A stretch of 33,556 nt of DNA from Anaerolineales bacterium (GCA_025056175.1 JANWWK010000007.1:1-33556), one strand, 5' to 3'. Shown: positions 1-7,696, counted from the stretch's first letter. Notes: generated by a model not told the origin, from the sequence alone. Numbers and translations: made by a program.

Positions 1-1116
1 GGACCGCAAGCGTACCTGCAAATCGAAGAATACCTGGCGGCCTATCTCGAAAAAGACTATGTTGAAGGGGGATTGTGGAAAGCCCAATCGATTTCCCCGC
101 ACCTGGTCAATGACCCGTTCAACAGGCGCTCGTTCACACGCAACTGCAACGTGGTCTTGTACAACGGAAACGTGAACCAGCCAGAAGAGATACTTCCCCT
201 CATCCAGTTGCTGGCACAGAGCGAACGCAAGAACCTGCTGCTTGCGGCGCAAAAACTCGAAGAGCAGGCCGCCAGCGCGTTGGTGGCGACTTGCGTGCAA
301 AATCGGGAACGCGTTGGGTTGGAATTCGTGCTGGTGAACATGGTGCGCGCCGGAGAAAATGCTCTGCGCGATTTGCAGGATTTGGCCGCCCTGACCGGCG
401 CTAAACTGTTCGACCCCCTGGCCGGAGATTCGCTCCGCACCATTCGCCCCGCTGACCTGGGCTTTGCCGAATATGCCGAGGTGGTGGAGGACCGTTTGCG
501 GGTGAGCGGTGGCGGGGGCGAGCCTCTGACCGTTCAGGCACGCATAGACGCGCTCCAGGCGTACCTGAATGAACTGCCATTCGATGATAAAAACCGGGAC
601 GAGGTGGAAATGCGCATTGGGCGGCTGGCAGGACGGATGGGTATTCTAAAAATCGGCGCCGATACTCATCACGAGCGCGAAGTGTTGCGTCAGAAGGCTG
701 AAAAAGGGATGCGGGCTGTGCGCGCGGCGCAGAAATCTGGTCTTGTTCCGGGCGGCGGCACGGCCTATCTGCATTGCATCCCTGCGCTTCAGGCCCTTAC
801 GGACGTGGAAGACGAAGAACGCATGGGCGTCATGGCTTTGGCCCATGCGTTACATCGTCCTTTTGAACAACTGCTTCTCAACGCTGGCATCGAACATCCG
901 GCGCGTCTGGCGCAGGAGATTCTTCAGTCTCCGCCCGGTGGTTTGGTGTTCGATGTAGAAGAACGCCAACTCTGTGCGGCGCAGGAAATTGGCCTGTATG
1001 ACCCGGCAGCCGCACTGATGGTTGCACTCGAAACCGCCGTCAGCGGCGCACAGATGGCCCTGAGCACCGAAGTGATGGTGCTCAAGAAAAATCCGCGCGT
1101 CAGTTACGAACCTTGA
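1..1116 (+). CDS. GroEL-like (Cpn60) chaperonin paralogue, C-terminal part, 5' end outside window
   Basis: The frame is open from base 1, so the gene starts upstream. The 371 visible residues align by eye with GroEL from the apical domain to the C-terminal equatorial domain: an SPHLVN segment matching the GroEL SPYFIN region, the EILPLIQLLAQ helix, the LTGAKLF and DLGFAEYAEVV blocks, the intermediate-domain RIGRLAGRMGILKIG block, then GLVPGGGTA. Several functional residues differ. The position of the ATP-hydrolysis Asp (D398 of E. coli GroEL, 16 residues before GGG) is Lys in EKGMRAVRAA, the usual KAPGFGDRR segment is LVNMVRAGEN, and the Gly-Met-rich tail is absent; the protein ends NPRVSYEP. 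The YDPAAAL segment, which matches LDP(T)KV, is kept. It is therefore probably a diverged paralogue rather than the housekeeping chaperonin, either ATPase-poor or specialised. It meets mrp tail to tail with 2 bp between stops. Family assignment is firm, function is inferred. Confidence 0.85.
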   Translation, partial: GPQAYLQIEEYLAAYLEKDYVEGGLWKAQSISPHLVNDPFNRRSFTRNCNVVLYNGNVNQPEEILPLIQLLAQSERKNLLLAAQKLEEQAASALVATCVQNRERVGLEFVLVNMVRAGENALRDLQDLAALTGAKLFDPLAGDSLRTIRPADLGFAEYAEVVEDRLRVSGGGGEPLTVQARIDALQAYLNELPFDDKNRDEVEMRIGRLAGRMGILKIGADTHHEREVLRQKAEKGMRAVRAAQKSGLVPGGGTAYLHCIPALQALTDVEDEERMGVMALAHALHRPFEQLLLNAGIEHPARLAQEILQSPPGGLVFDVEERQLCAAQEIGLYDPAAALMVALETAVSGAQMALSTEVMVLKKNPRVSYEP

Positions 1117-1118
1117 TA

Positions 1119-2189
1119 CTAAATCACATTAATGGTCGGCGCATCATTACCTGTCAGCGCCAGCACGCTCATGCGGGCTGCAACGGCTTCGGCGGCGGCC
1201 CGCAGGGCTTTGGCTGCATCACTTTCCGGGTCGGAAATCAGAATGGGACGCCCGGTATCTCCACCAATGCGCACATTCGGGTTCATCGGAATGGCACCCA
1301 GAAACGGTACACCATACTGACGCGCCATCTGTTCCCCTCCGCCTTGACCAAAGACATCCATGCGTGAACCATCGGGCAGAGTCAGATAACTCATGTTCTC
1401 GATAACGCCCAAAATCGGCACATCCAGCGTGCGGAACATCTCCAGGCCGCGTGAGGCATCTTCTAACGAGACCTGTTGCGGCAAGGTGACGATGACCACG
1501 CCCGAAAGCGGCAACGCCTGCGCCAGCGAGAGCGGCGCATCTCCTGTGCCGGGCGGCAGGTCAATGATGAGATAGTCCAGTTCGCCCCATTCTACATCGC
1601 TCAGGAACTGACGGATGGCGCTGTTGAGCATCGGCCCGCGCCAGATGAGCGGCTGCCCCGGCCGGACGAGATAGCCCATAGACATCACTTTCACGCCGTA
1701 ATTTTCAGCCGGGATGAGTCGGTTTTCGCGCGGGTTGGGCATACGCGGTGCACCTATCATCGTGGGGATGTTTGGTCCGTAAATATCGGCATCCATCAGG
1801 CCGACTCGCGCTCCGCTCTGTGCGAGGGCAACTGCCAGATTTACCGAAACGGTGGATTTGCCAACACCGCCTTTGCCCGAAGCAATGGCAATGGCATTTT
1901 TGACCGGAGCGCTGACCAGCCCTCTCATACGCCCATCGTTAGGGACGTCCGAATCGAGTTTGACGGTGACCGGGTGCGCTCCGAGCGCTTCCACCGCTTC
2001 GCGGGCCTCTTTTTCAATGCGTCCGCGCAGGGGACAGGCCGGGGTTGTCAGCATGACAGTGAAACTGACGGCGCGGCCTTCGATGGTCAGGTCGCGTACC
2101 ATCCCAAGCGAGACCAGGTCCTGATGGAGTTCCGGTTCTTGTACTTTACTGAGCGCCGCAAGGACGGCTTCACGGGTAATTGGGGTCAT
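1119..2189 (-). CDS. mrp: Mrp/ApbC/NBP35-type P-loop ATPase, putative Fe-S cluster carrier
   Basis: 356 residues. The N-terminal MIP18/DUF59 domain (about 1-85) has the conserved Cys (C52 in TPACPL). It is followed by the ParA/MinD-like ATPase with a deviant Walker [10 protein letters not shown] (104-112), then DADIYGPN and DLPPGTGD. Family members carry or insert 4Fe-4S clusters; the eukaryotic relative Ind1/NUBPL serves complex I. The CxxC that binds a bridging cluster at the dimer interface, normally just after ENMSY, is absent: the segment reads [11 protein letters not shown], as I recall from actinobacterial Mrp proteins. C52 is the only Cys in the protein. I chose the ATG at 2189 because the conserved N-terminus starts there and AGGA lies just upstream; an upstream TTG at 2222 is in frame but unlikely. 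The gene lies on the same strand downstream of nuoI, separated by a hairpin and with its own -10 box, so its link with the nuo genes is contextual. Confidence 0.93.
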   Translation of the reverse strand: MTPITREAVLAALSKVQEPELHQDLVSLGMVRDLTIEGRAVSFTVMLTTPACPLRGRIEKEAREAVEALGAHPVTVKLDSDVPNDGRMRGLVSAPVKNAIAIASGKGGVGKSTVSVNLAVALAQSGARVGLMDADIYGPNIPTMIGAPRMPNPRENRLIPAENYGVKVMSMGYLVRPGQPLIWRGPMLNSAIRQFLSDVEWGELDYLIIDLPPGTGDAPLSLAQALPLSGVVIVTLPQQVSLEDASRGLEMFRTLDVPILGVIENMSYLTLPDGSRMDVFGQGGGEQMARQYGVPFLGAIPMNPNVRIGGDTGRPILISDPESDAAKALRAAAEAVAARMSVLALTGNDAPTINVI

Positions 2190-2276
2190 GGTTCCTGCCG
2201 TTAGGTAGAGTGCAGGGAGCAATCCCTGCCGTTGAAAAGAGCAGAGTTCTTTTCTGCTGCTTCACTGAGAATTATA
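2190..2276 (-). promoter_or_regulatory. mrp promoter and structured 5' leader
   Basis: On the minus strand a perfect TATAAT (2276-2271) stands about 80 nt before the mrp ATG, with no convincing -35 box. The leader between them contains a 7-bp hairpin, GCAGGGA-TTGC-TCCCTGC (2229-2212). The motif AACGGCAGG occurs twice, once as the 5' arm of this hairpin and again over the putative ribosome binding site (about 2200-2192). The middle CCTGC could therefore pair with either copy. This would permit two exclusive folds, one of them covering the ribosome binding site. Regulation is inferred from pairing only. Confidence 0.4.
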
Positions 2277-2367
2277 CCTTCCTGGACGGAATGACTGCTA
2301 TTTTCGGATAGGTGCGCTAATACTCTTCTTACTCGAATCAGCGAGACCGTTTTGTGCCAGAAGCAAT

Positions 2368-2392
2368 CCGCCCACAGTCTCACTGCGGGCGG
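2368..2392 (-). terminator. hairpin terminator after nuoI
   Basis: An 11-bp stem with one G-U pair and a 3-nt GAG loop (minus strand CCGCCCGCAGT-GAG-ACTGTGGGCGG) lies 31 nt past the nuoI stop. The T-tract behind it is poor, so it may be a weak terminator or a 3' stabiliser that lets some transcription continue into mrp. Confidence 0.55.
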
Positions 2393-2422
2393 AATAATTC
2401 TCACTGTTTACTGGTTCGTGAA

Positions 2423-3019
2423 CTACTGTCCTTTGGCTGCTTTGGCTGCTTCTTTGGCTTTGCGGGCTTCTTCTTCGCGGGCGTAATTGAGGGGGCGGAT
2501 GCTGGCGTAGTACGAAACCGGCTTGAGCAGTTCGTTCATATCCATCAAATTGCGGGTGTAAGATGCCACTTCGTAATTGTGGTCCATCTTGATGGCATCG
2601 AAAGGACAGTATTCGGCGCAAAAACCGCAACTCATGCAAATATCCGCGTCAATCCAGAACCCGGCGGGTTGTGGCACGGGGCGGCCGGTTTGCGGGTCAG
2701 TGCCGCGCACAATCCAGATGCACTGGGGCGGGCAGGCTTTGGCGCAGATGCCGCACGAAGTGCAGCGAATGTTCTTTTCTCCGTTGGGACCCTCATCGTA
2801 CAGCAGGAAGGGCTTGTAACGAAACTCTTCCGGCACGGGGAGTTTCTCTTCGGGATATTGGATAGTGAATACGCCTTTGGCATCTTTGCTGGAGCGATGC
2901 GCGATGCCTTCGGGGGTGTAGTAGCGCTTGCCCCACCAGCGGAGGTCGTCTAAATACGTATCTATGAAGCGTTTCAGGGTGACGCCTAACCCTTTGAGAA
3001 TGCCTTTTCCGGTCAGCAT
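2423..3019 (-). CDS. nuoI: NADH-quinone oxidoreductase subunit I (two 4Fe-4S clusters)
   Basis: 198 residues, normal for NuoI/TYKY. Two ferredoxin motifs are intact: C86-x2-C89-x2-C92-x3-C96P and C128-x2-C131-x2-C134-x3-C138P. These ligate clusters N6a and N6b, which pass electrons along the hydrophilic arm to N2 in NuoB. The N-terminal amphipathic part (GVTLKRFIDTYLDD) is typical of the membrane-facing helix. The C-terminus is a charged Lys/Glu/Ala-rich tail. It is the last gene of the iscX-nuoB-nuoCD-nuoI run, 18 nt after nuoCD, and is followed by a hairpin. The usual partner nuoH is missing between nuoD and nuoI. Confidence 0.95.
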   Translation of the reverse strand: MLTGKGILKGLGVTLKRFIDTYLDDLRWWGKRYYTPEGIAHRSSKDAKGVFTIQYPEEKLPVPEEFRYKPFLLYDEGPNGEKNIRCTSCGICAKACPPQCIWIVRGTDPQTGRPVPQPAGFWIDADICMSCGFCAEYCPFDAIKMDHNYEVASYTRNLMDMNELLKPVSYYASIRPLNYAREEEARKAKEAAKAAKGQ

Positions 3020-3037
3020 GTTCGTTTTCTCCGTTGG

Positions 3038-4783
3038 TTAGCGGTCCAGTTCGCCCAGCACGATGTCCACGGCACCCAGGATGGCAACGAAGTCGGCGAT
3101 TTTTGTGCCAACGCACATCTTTTCCAGTGCCGTCAGGTTGACGAACGAAGGCGTGCGGACGTGATAGCGCCAGGGGTTGGGTTTGCCGGTCGAGACGATG
3201 TAAAATCCCAGTTCTCCTTTGGGCCCTTCCACGCGCCCGTAGGATTCTCCTGGCGGGACTTTGGTGGTGTAGCTGGGCTTTTGGCTGGAAATTGGCCCTT
3301 CGGGGATGCCCTTGACGGCTTGCTGTAAAATGCGGATGGATTGGTGCATTTCGTCCAGGCGAATCAGGTAACGGTCGTACATATCGCCGTTGTAGCGCAC
3401 GGCTACATCGAAATCGAAGCGGTCGTAAATGCCGTAGGGGTCTGCGCGGCGGATGTCGTATGGCACGCCCGAAGCGCGCAACATCGGGCCAGCCATCGAA
3501 TAGGCAATCGCTTCTTCGGCGCTCAATGGGGCAACGCCCTTTAGGCGCGAGACGATAATTTCGTTCTCCGTCAGCAGATGGTCGAATTCTTCGATTTTGC
3601 GCGGCAGGCGGTCGAACACCAGGTCGCGGATTTTCTTCATAGAGTCTTCATCAATATCGCGCACCACGCCGCCGAAACGGAAGTAATTGCACATCATGCG
3701 CGAACCGGAGACAGCCTCGAACACATCCAGGATGAGTTCACGCTCCTCGAAGGCGTAAAGTGCCGGCGTAAAGTACGCGCCCAGGTCGTTGAGCAGCATT
3801 CCAATCAGAATCAGGTGATTCTGGATGCGGCTGAGTTCCGCCATGATGACACGGATGTACTCGGCGCGTTCAGCAACTGGAATCCCCATCAATTTTTCTA
3901 CCGCCAGCGCATAGCCCCAGTTGTTGGTCATCGAATTGAAGTAATCCAGCCGGTCGGTGTAGGGCATATTCTGGAGCCAGGTATTGCGCTCGCCGATTTT
4001 TTCGTGGTTGCGGTGCAGATAGCCCATCACCGGCTTGAGGCTGACCACCGTTTCACCATCCAGAACCACCACGGCGCGGAAAACGCCATGCGTGGAGGGG
4101 TGTTGCGGCCCCATGTTGACGATGATATGGTCGGTTTCGATGCCATCGCTGGTTTCGGTTTTGTATTTCTTCAGAGATTTGTAGAGCGCTTCTTCCGGGT
4201 CGGTGGGAGTCCACTTTTCAGGGTCGAAACCTGGTTTGAAATAGACGTTATCTCCATAAACGGAGCGCTTTTCAGCGTAGACGTGCTTGCCATCGGGCCA
4301 GCGGCGTTTGAACGGTTTCACGTCTTCGTCATAGAAGGGTTCCTGCCAGTCCTTGCGCATCGGGTGTCCCTCGAACCCTTCCCACATCAGGATTCGGCGC
4401 AAGTCGGGGTGGCCGGTGAAGCGGACGCCGTACAAATCCCAGGCTTCGCGCTCCTGAAAATCGGCGCCCGGCCAGATGGAAACGACTGAGGGGATTTCAA
4501 TCGGGTCTTTGCGCGGCGCCCAGGTCTTGAAAGTCAGGCCAGGGCCGCCGGTGGTCTTGAAGACGTTGTAAACGACTTCCATTCGGTCTTCAGGCAGGTA
4601 ATCTACAGCGCACAGGTTAACCAGGTAGTCGTACCCCAGTTCGTCACGCACGAATTGGGCAAATTCCAGCAGCTTTTCGGGCGTTACCACCCAACCGGTG
4701 TAACCAGGTCGGGTGTCGGGGGTGACGGCGCCGGGAAAGCGGGCGGCGAGGTCGAGGGTGTCAGTGGGGGCGGGGGTAGCCAT
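3038..4783 (-). CDS. nuoCD: NADH-quinone oxidoreductase, fused subunits C and D
   Basis: 581 residues in one frame. Residues 1 to about 175 are the 30-kDa subunit (NuoC), with the signature [20 protein letters not shown] (111-130) followed by EGHPMRKD. After a linker of about 40 residues, the 49-kDa subunit (NuoD) starts near 218 with [14 protein letters not shown] and ends with the typical VLGELDR. The quinone-pocket His of the HPSTHG loop and the Tyr of TDRLDY (equivalents of H38 and Y87 in Thermus Nqo4) are both present. The [NiFe]-hydrogenase CxxC ligands are absent, so this is complex I rather than a group 4 hydrogenase. C-D fusion is known from enterobacteria. The start ATG is preceded by GAGGAG, and the gene lies 9 nt after nuoB, which suggests tight co-translation. 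Confidence 0.95.
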   Translation of the reverse strand: MATPAPTDTLDLAARFPGAVTPDTRPGYTGWVVTPEKLLEFAQFVRDELGYDYLVNLCAVDYLPEDRMEVVYNVFKTTGGPGLTFKTWAPRKDPIEIPSVVSIWPGADFQEREAWDLYGVRFTGHPDLRRILMWEGFEGHPMRKDWQEPFYDEDVKPFKRRWPDGKHVYAEKRSVYGDNVYFKPGFDPEKWTPTDPEEALYKSLKKYKTETSDGIETDHIIVNMGPQHPSTHGVFRAVVVLDGETVVSLKPVMGYLHRNHEKIGERNTWLQNMPYTDRLDYFNSMTNNWGYALAVEKLMGIPVAERAEYIRVIMAELSRIQNHLILIGMLLNDLGAYFTPALYAFEERELILDVFEAVSGSRMMCNYFRFGGVVRDIDEDSMKKIRDLVFDRLPRKIEEFDHLLTENEIIVSRLKGVAPLSAEEAIAYSMAGPMLRASGVPYDIRRADPYGIYDRFDFDVAVRYNGDMYDRYLIRLDEMHQSIRILQQAVKGIPEGPISSQKPSYTTKVPPGESYGRVEGPKGELGFYIVSTGKPNPWRYHVRTPSFVNLTALEKMCVGTKIADFVAILGAVDIVLGELDR

Positions 4784-4792
4784 CGTCTCCTC

Positions 4793-5461
4793 CTATGCCT
4801 GTTCTGGGGCAAGTTGCTGCTGTTGAGCAGCCAGTTCGGCGGCTTTGGCCTTGATTTCGGGGATTCGGCGTGGGTCAATCAGGTCTGGCCCCAGGTAAGG
4901 CACCGGCACGGCCACCGAGTCTTCTTTTTTGCCATCATACCAGCGCACATGTTTGATAGATTGTTTGTCAATCTTTTGCTGAAGCAAAATCATGCCGTGA
5001 ATCAATGCTTGCGGAGTGGGCGGACAACCAGGGATGTACACGTCTACCGGCAGGAATTTGTCAATCCCGGCAACGACGTTATAACCTTCTTTGAATGGGC
5101 CGCCGCCTGAAGCGCACGCCCCCATCGCGACGACATATTTTGGCTCTGGCATTTGGTTGTACAGGCGGATGATGGCCGGGACCATTTTCTTGGTCACAGT
5201 GCCGGCGACAATCATCACGTCACTCTGGCGCGGGCTGGGGCGCATCACTTCCATCCCAAAGCGTGCCATATCGTAGCGTCCAGCCTGGGCGCAAATCATT
5301 TCAATAGCGCAACAGGCCAGTCCAAACATCATTGGCCAGAGCGAGGCGCGCCGTCCGAAGTTGTAGATACGGTCGAGCGTGGTAATGGCTAGCTGTCCCG
5401 TGAGTTCCGGCGGGATTTCGTAGCCTGGCAGGTTCAGGTCACGCAGGTCTTCCTCTTTCAT
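4793..5461 (-). CDS. nuoB: NADH-quinone oxidoreductase subunit B (cluster N2)
   Basis: 222 residues. All four ligands of cluster N2 are present: the tandem C50-C51 in [11 protein letters not shown]116 in [11 protein letters not shown] and C146 in IPGCPPTP. N2 is the cluster that reduces quinone at the interface with NuoD. The C-terminus is a Glu/Ala/Gln-rich tail. The start at 5461 is supported by GAGGAG 7 nt upstream; an in-frame extension upstream has no family similarity. The first 23 nt overlap the 3' end of iscX in another frame, so translation of the two is probably coupled. Confidence 0.95.
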   Translation of the reverse strand: MKEEDLRDLNLPGYEIPPELTGQLAITTLDRIYNFGRRASLWPMMFGLACCAIEMICAQAGRYDMARFGMEVMRPSPRQSDVMIVAGTVTKKMVPAIIRLYNQMPEPKYVVAMGACASGGGPFKEGYNVVAGIDKFLPVDVYIPGCPPTPQALIHGMILLQQKIDKQSIKHVRWYDGKKEDSVAVPVPYLGPDLIDPRRIPEIKAKAAELAAQQQQLAPEQA

Positions 5462-5666
5462 GAATGGTCTCCTCGAACCAGTCTTGGTAGATGGCCGCCA
5501 GGATGTCGTCGTTGGCAAGTGCCGGGTCATCCTGAAATTCTGGGAGTGACACCGTCCAGTCAAAAATCATCTGGAGCGAAACCTGATGCAAATCGATGCC
5601 GGCATGGGCTCGTTTGAGCGCCAGTGCAATCGCATACGTGGATTCCCAGTACAGCGGCTCGTTCAT
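5439..5666 (-). CDS. iscX: IscX-like Fe-S assembly protein
   Basis: 75 residues that match the small acidic IscX (YfhJ) family throughout: [13 protein letters not shown] at the start, then [18 protein letters not shown] and a final [12 protein letters not shown]. In E. coli IscX binds IscS and iron and modulates cluster assembly. Its place as first gene of a complex I operon, overlapping nuoB by 23 nt, suggests it serves maturation of NuoB and NuoI clusters. The ATG at 5666 is chosen because a strong -10 box ends 7 nt upstream, so the mRNA would begin at or next to this ATG. The ATG at 5675 is in frame but lies partly inside that -10 box. Neither ATG has a Shine-Dalgarno sequence. Confidence 0.88.
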   Translation of the reverse strand: MNEPLYWESTYAIALALKRAHAGIDLHQVSLQMIFDWTVSLPEFQDDPALANDDILAAIYQDWFEETIHERGRPA

Positions 5667-5673
5667 CTTGGGC

Positions 5674-5702
5674 ATTATAGCCAGCCGTGTGAGAGCCGTC
5701 AA
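5674..5702 (-). promoter_or_regulatory. sigma70-type promoter of iscX-nuoB-nuoCD-nuoI, apparently leaderless
   Basis: The minus strand reads TTGACG (5702-5697), a spacer of exactly 17 nt, then TATAAT (5679-5674). Transcription should start about 7 nt later, at the iscX ATG (5666). This is the best promoter match in the window. Confidence 0.75.
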
Positions 5703-5719
5703 CTCAATTATGAAAATAT

Positions 5720-5733
5720 ATTTTTGCAAAAAT
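5720..5733. promoter_or_regulatory. candidate operator palindrome between iscX and the SufR-like gene
   Basis: ATTTTTGCAAAAAT is a perfect 14-bp palindrome. It overlaps a second AT-rich palindrome (AAAATATATTTT, 5713-5724), and the pair is framed by CAATT (5705-5709) and AATTG (5731-5735). It lies upstream of the iscX -35 box and over the possible -35 box of the regulator, a suitable place for an autoregulatory site. Operator function is inferred, and AT-rich DNA yields such palindromes easily. Confidence 0.4.
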
Positions 5734-5752
5734 TGGGAAGTGATGATATGAT
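5724..5752 (+). promoter_or_regulatory. possible promoter of the SufR-like regulator
   Basis: TTGCAA (5724-5729), a 17-nt spacer and TATGAT (5747-5752). Its -35 box falls inside the 14-bp palindrome. If it is used, transcription would start near 5759 and the first in-frame ATG would be at 5763. That competes with the ribosome-binding-site start at 5748, so the two readings exclude each other. Confidence 0.3.
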
Positions 5753-6356
5753 GACAAATGTCATGTTTGCTCGTCAGAAAATTTTGACGTTTCTCAAAAA
5801 GCAAAACGTTGCCACTGCGGCTGAAATCGGCGCGGCTTTGCAGATGACGGCTGCGAATGCGCGTCACCACCTGGCCCAGTTACAGGCCGATGGGCTGGTG
5901 GAGGTCGTCAGCGTGCGCGGAGGTGGAAAGCGTGGCAGACCGCAAAAGGTCTATCGACTGGGGAAAGCAGTTTTGGGGGAAAATTTTGCTGAAGTGCTGG
6001 ATACTCTGCTCAGTATGATGCCGCCGGAGGAAGCCGAAGCCCGACTGGAATCTGTTGGCCGCGCTTTGGCCAAAAAGTTGGAAACGCGGACAACGCCGTT
6101 GATGCGCCGACTGGCGCAGGCGGTTGGGCGGCTGAATCGAATGTCTTATCAGGCGCGGTGGGAAGCGACTCCTGTGGGCCCGCGCGTGGTGCTGGGAAAC
6201 TGTCCGTATGCTGCGCTCATTCAGAAACATCCCGCTTTATGCTGCATGGATGCTGCTTTGCTTCACGAACTGCTGGGTGAACCTGTAAAGCAAACCGCCA
6301 AATTGGAGCGCACTGAACTGGGGAATATCTACTGCGCCTTTCATTTGAAAAATTGA
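5748..6356 (+). CDS. SufR-like winged-helix regulator with C-terminal cysteines
   Basis: 202 residues. The N-terminal winged helix-turn-helix (about 8-70) contains RQKILTFLKKQ, the recognition-helix segment MTAANARHHLAQLQADGLV and a basic wing RGGGKRGRPQKVY. A helical middle follows, then a Cys-rich end with C152 in NCPY, C165-C166 in HPALCCMD and C196 in IYCAF. The order and the C-x12-C spacing resemble the Fe-S-binding repressor SufR (COG2345). In the family as I recall it, the third Cys follows the LLGxxV segment; here that region reads KQTAKLER, and an extra Cys stands next to the second one instead. GGGAAG supports the ATG at 5748; ATGs at 5751 and 5763 are possible. It is divergent from iscX-nuo, so that operon is the likely target, probably in response to Fe-S or redox status. 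It could also be a thiol or metal sensor. Confidence 0.8.
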   Translation: MMTNVMFARQKILTFLKKQNVATAAEIGAALQMTAANARHHLAQLQADGLVEVVSVRGGGKRGRPQKVYRLGKAVLGENFAEVLDTLLSMMPPEEAEARLESVGRALAKKLETRTTPLMRRLAQAVGRLNRMSYQARWEATPVGPRVVLGNCPYAALIQKHPALCCMDAALLHELLGEPVKQTAKLERTELGNIYCAFHLKN

Positions 6357-6438
6357 ACCAGCGTCTGTTGCGCCTGTAGAGTACCTTTGCGCGCGTATTG
6401 GTGTTTTAGTCTGCAAATTCTCTTATCAGGAGCAACCC

Positions 6439-7695
6439 ATGAACGAAACCGAACTCACCTCCACCGGTGCGGTGCCGTCTTTTTATGAACGCCCTGCCGT
6501 TGAAAAAGAAATTCTACCGGTTGCGCAGGGCATTCCATTGGGCATTGAGCGTGTCTCCAATCCCGCGTTGGGCATTGCTGGTGCCTATGGGGGCTGGGGT
6601 GAGAGTTATGATAACGACTCGTTACCCGCTTTTCTCGCCAGCCGGCTGGGCGAGCCTTTGCAGCCGGACGAGATAATGAACCTGGGCGAACTGGGTTTTC
6701 ATCACCGAATGCACCTGCCGGAATTGACCGAAGAACAGCATCTGGCAGTTGAAATCGAAGTCGGTGCGCGCCTGCTTCAGAACGCAGTGGCGGCAAACGG
6801 CTGGTCTCCCGAAGAAGTAGACGGACTGTTGATTGGCACAAGCGCGCCGGTATGCGATGATTACCTGTCGCAAATTGCCCGCCGCGCTGGTTTGCGTGAG
6901 GATGTGCTGAAGGTCAGCGTCCACAAGGCATGTGATGGCTCGATGGGCGCGTTACATTTGGCGCTCAACCCGGCGTTAGGCGAGACCGGGGCTGTGAATA
7001 TCGCCGAAGAACTGGCCGGTAAGAAGGTGCTGGTCGGCGGCATTGAGGGCCTCAGCCGTTTCACCAGCCATGCCCGCGATAAAAATGCGCTTCAGTTGTT
7101 TGGCAATGGTATGGGCGTCTTTGGCGTTATCCCTGGCGAGACGATGAAACTGTTAGCCGGCAAAACGCACGAAAACTATGACGAAGAAGGGTTATTGCAG
7201 GTGCGGATGTACTATCCGCACTCAAAGGAGATGTCGCCGGGCAAATCGCTGCTGGAGACGTTTCGAGAAGGAGCGAGTCATATCCGAGTCGCTGGTATGA
7301 TGCACGAACCGGAGGCTGGTATGCCGATTGTCATGGCTGGCTTGATGGGGATGGTTAAGCTCTTCGTTCGCACCGGGGTGGAAGTTGTTAGCGAAACTTA
7401 CCGGGAATATCGCCAGGTTCTGGAAAAATTAGGACAGGCTGCCAAAGAAATTGACGTGGTGATTGCTCACCACGCCAATTACAAAATCAATCTGCTCAAG
7501 GCCAAACAATTGCTCAAAGAAGGCATTCGCTTCCCGATGCCGTGGCTGTTATCCGATTTTGGGAACGTCAGTGCGGCCTCGTGCGCGATTGCGTTTTTAC
7601 GGCAACTGCCCCACATCCGCCCCGGTGACCATATCTTGTTCGATGGTTTTGGCGCCGGAACGTATTACGATGTGATGGCAGTTGCGATGGGGTAG
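6439..7695 (+). CDS. FabH-like 3-oxoacyl-ACP synthase III family protein
   Basis: 418 residues of the thiolase superfamily, KAS III branch. The catalytic triad is visible: Cys165 in VHKACDGSMGA, His344 in IAHHANYKIN (FabH PHQAN block) and Asn376 in FGNVSAAS; the C-terminal FGAGTYYDVMAV block is also present. These enzymes condense an acyl-CoA or other thioester with malonyl-ACP or a similar acceptor. The protein is about 100 residues longer than FabH, with a 45-residue N-terminal extension and an enlarged region between the Cys and His blocks, so it may be a specialised KAS III rather than the housekeeping initiator. AGGAG lies 6 nt before the ATG. It converges on glmS with 1 bp between stops and has no other lipid gene beside it, so the substrate is unknown. 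Confidence 0.85.
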   Translation: MNETELTSTGAVPSFYERPAVEKEILPVAQGIPLGIERVSNPALGIAGAYGGWGESYDNDSLPAFLASRLGEPLQPDEIMNLGELGFHHRMHLPELTEEQHLAVEIEVGARLLQNAVAANGWSPEEVDGLLIGTSAPVCDDYLSQIARRAGLREDVLKVSVHKACDGSMGALHLALNPALGETGAVNIAEELAGKKVLVGGIEGLSRFTSHARDKNALQLFGNGMGVFGVIPGETMKLLAGKTHENYDEEGLLQVRMYYPHSKEMSPGKSLLETFREGASHIRVAGMMHEPEAGMPIVMAGLMGMVKLFVRTGVEVVSETYREYRQVLEKLGQAAKEIDVVIAHHANYKINLLKAKQLLKEGIRFPMPWLLSDFGNVSAASCAIAFLRQLPHIRPGDHILFDGFGAGTYYDVMAVAMG

Positions 7696-7696
7696 G

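Noticed and set aside
1476-2204. Long plus-strand frame opposite mrp
   Set aside because: It is a shadow of the mrp coding strand; the translation has no recognisable motif, and the opposite strand encodes all Mrp motifs.
3038-5461. Group 4 [NiFe]-hydrogenase instead of complex I
   Set aside because: The large subunit lacks both CxxC nickel ligands and ends in VLGELDR, and the quinone-pocket His and Tyr are present.
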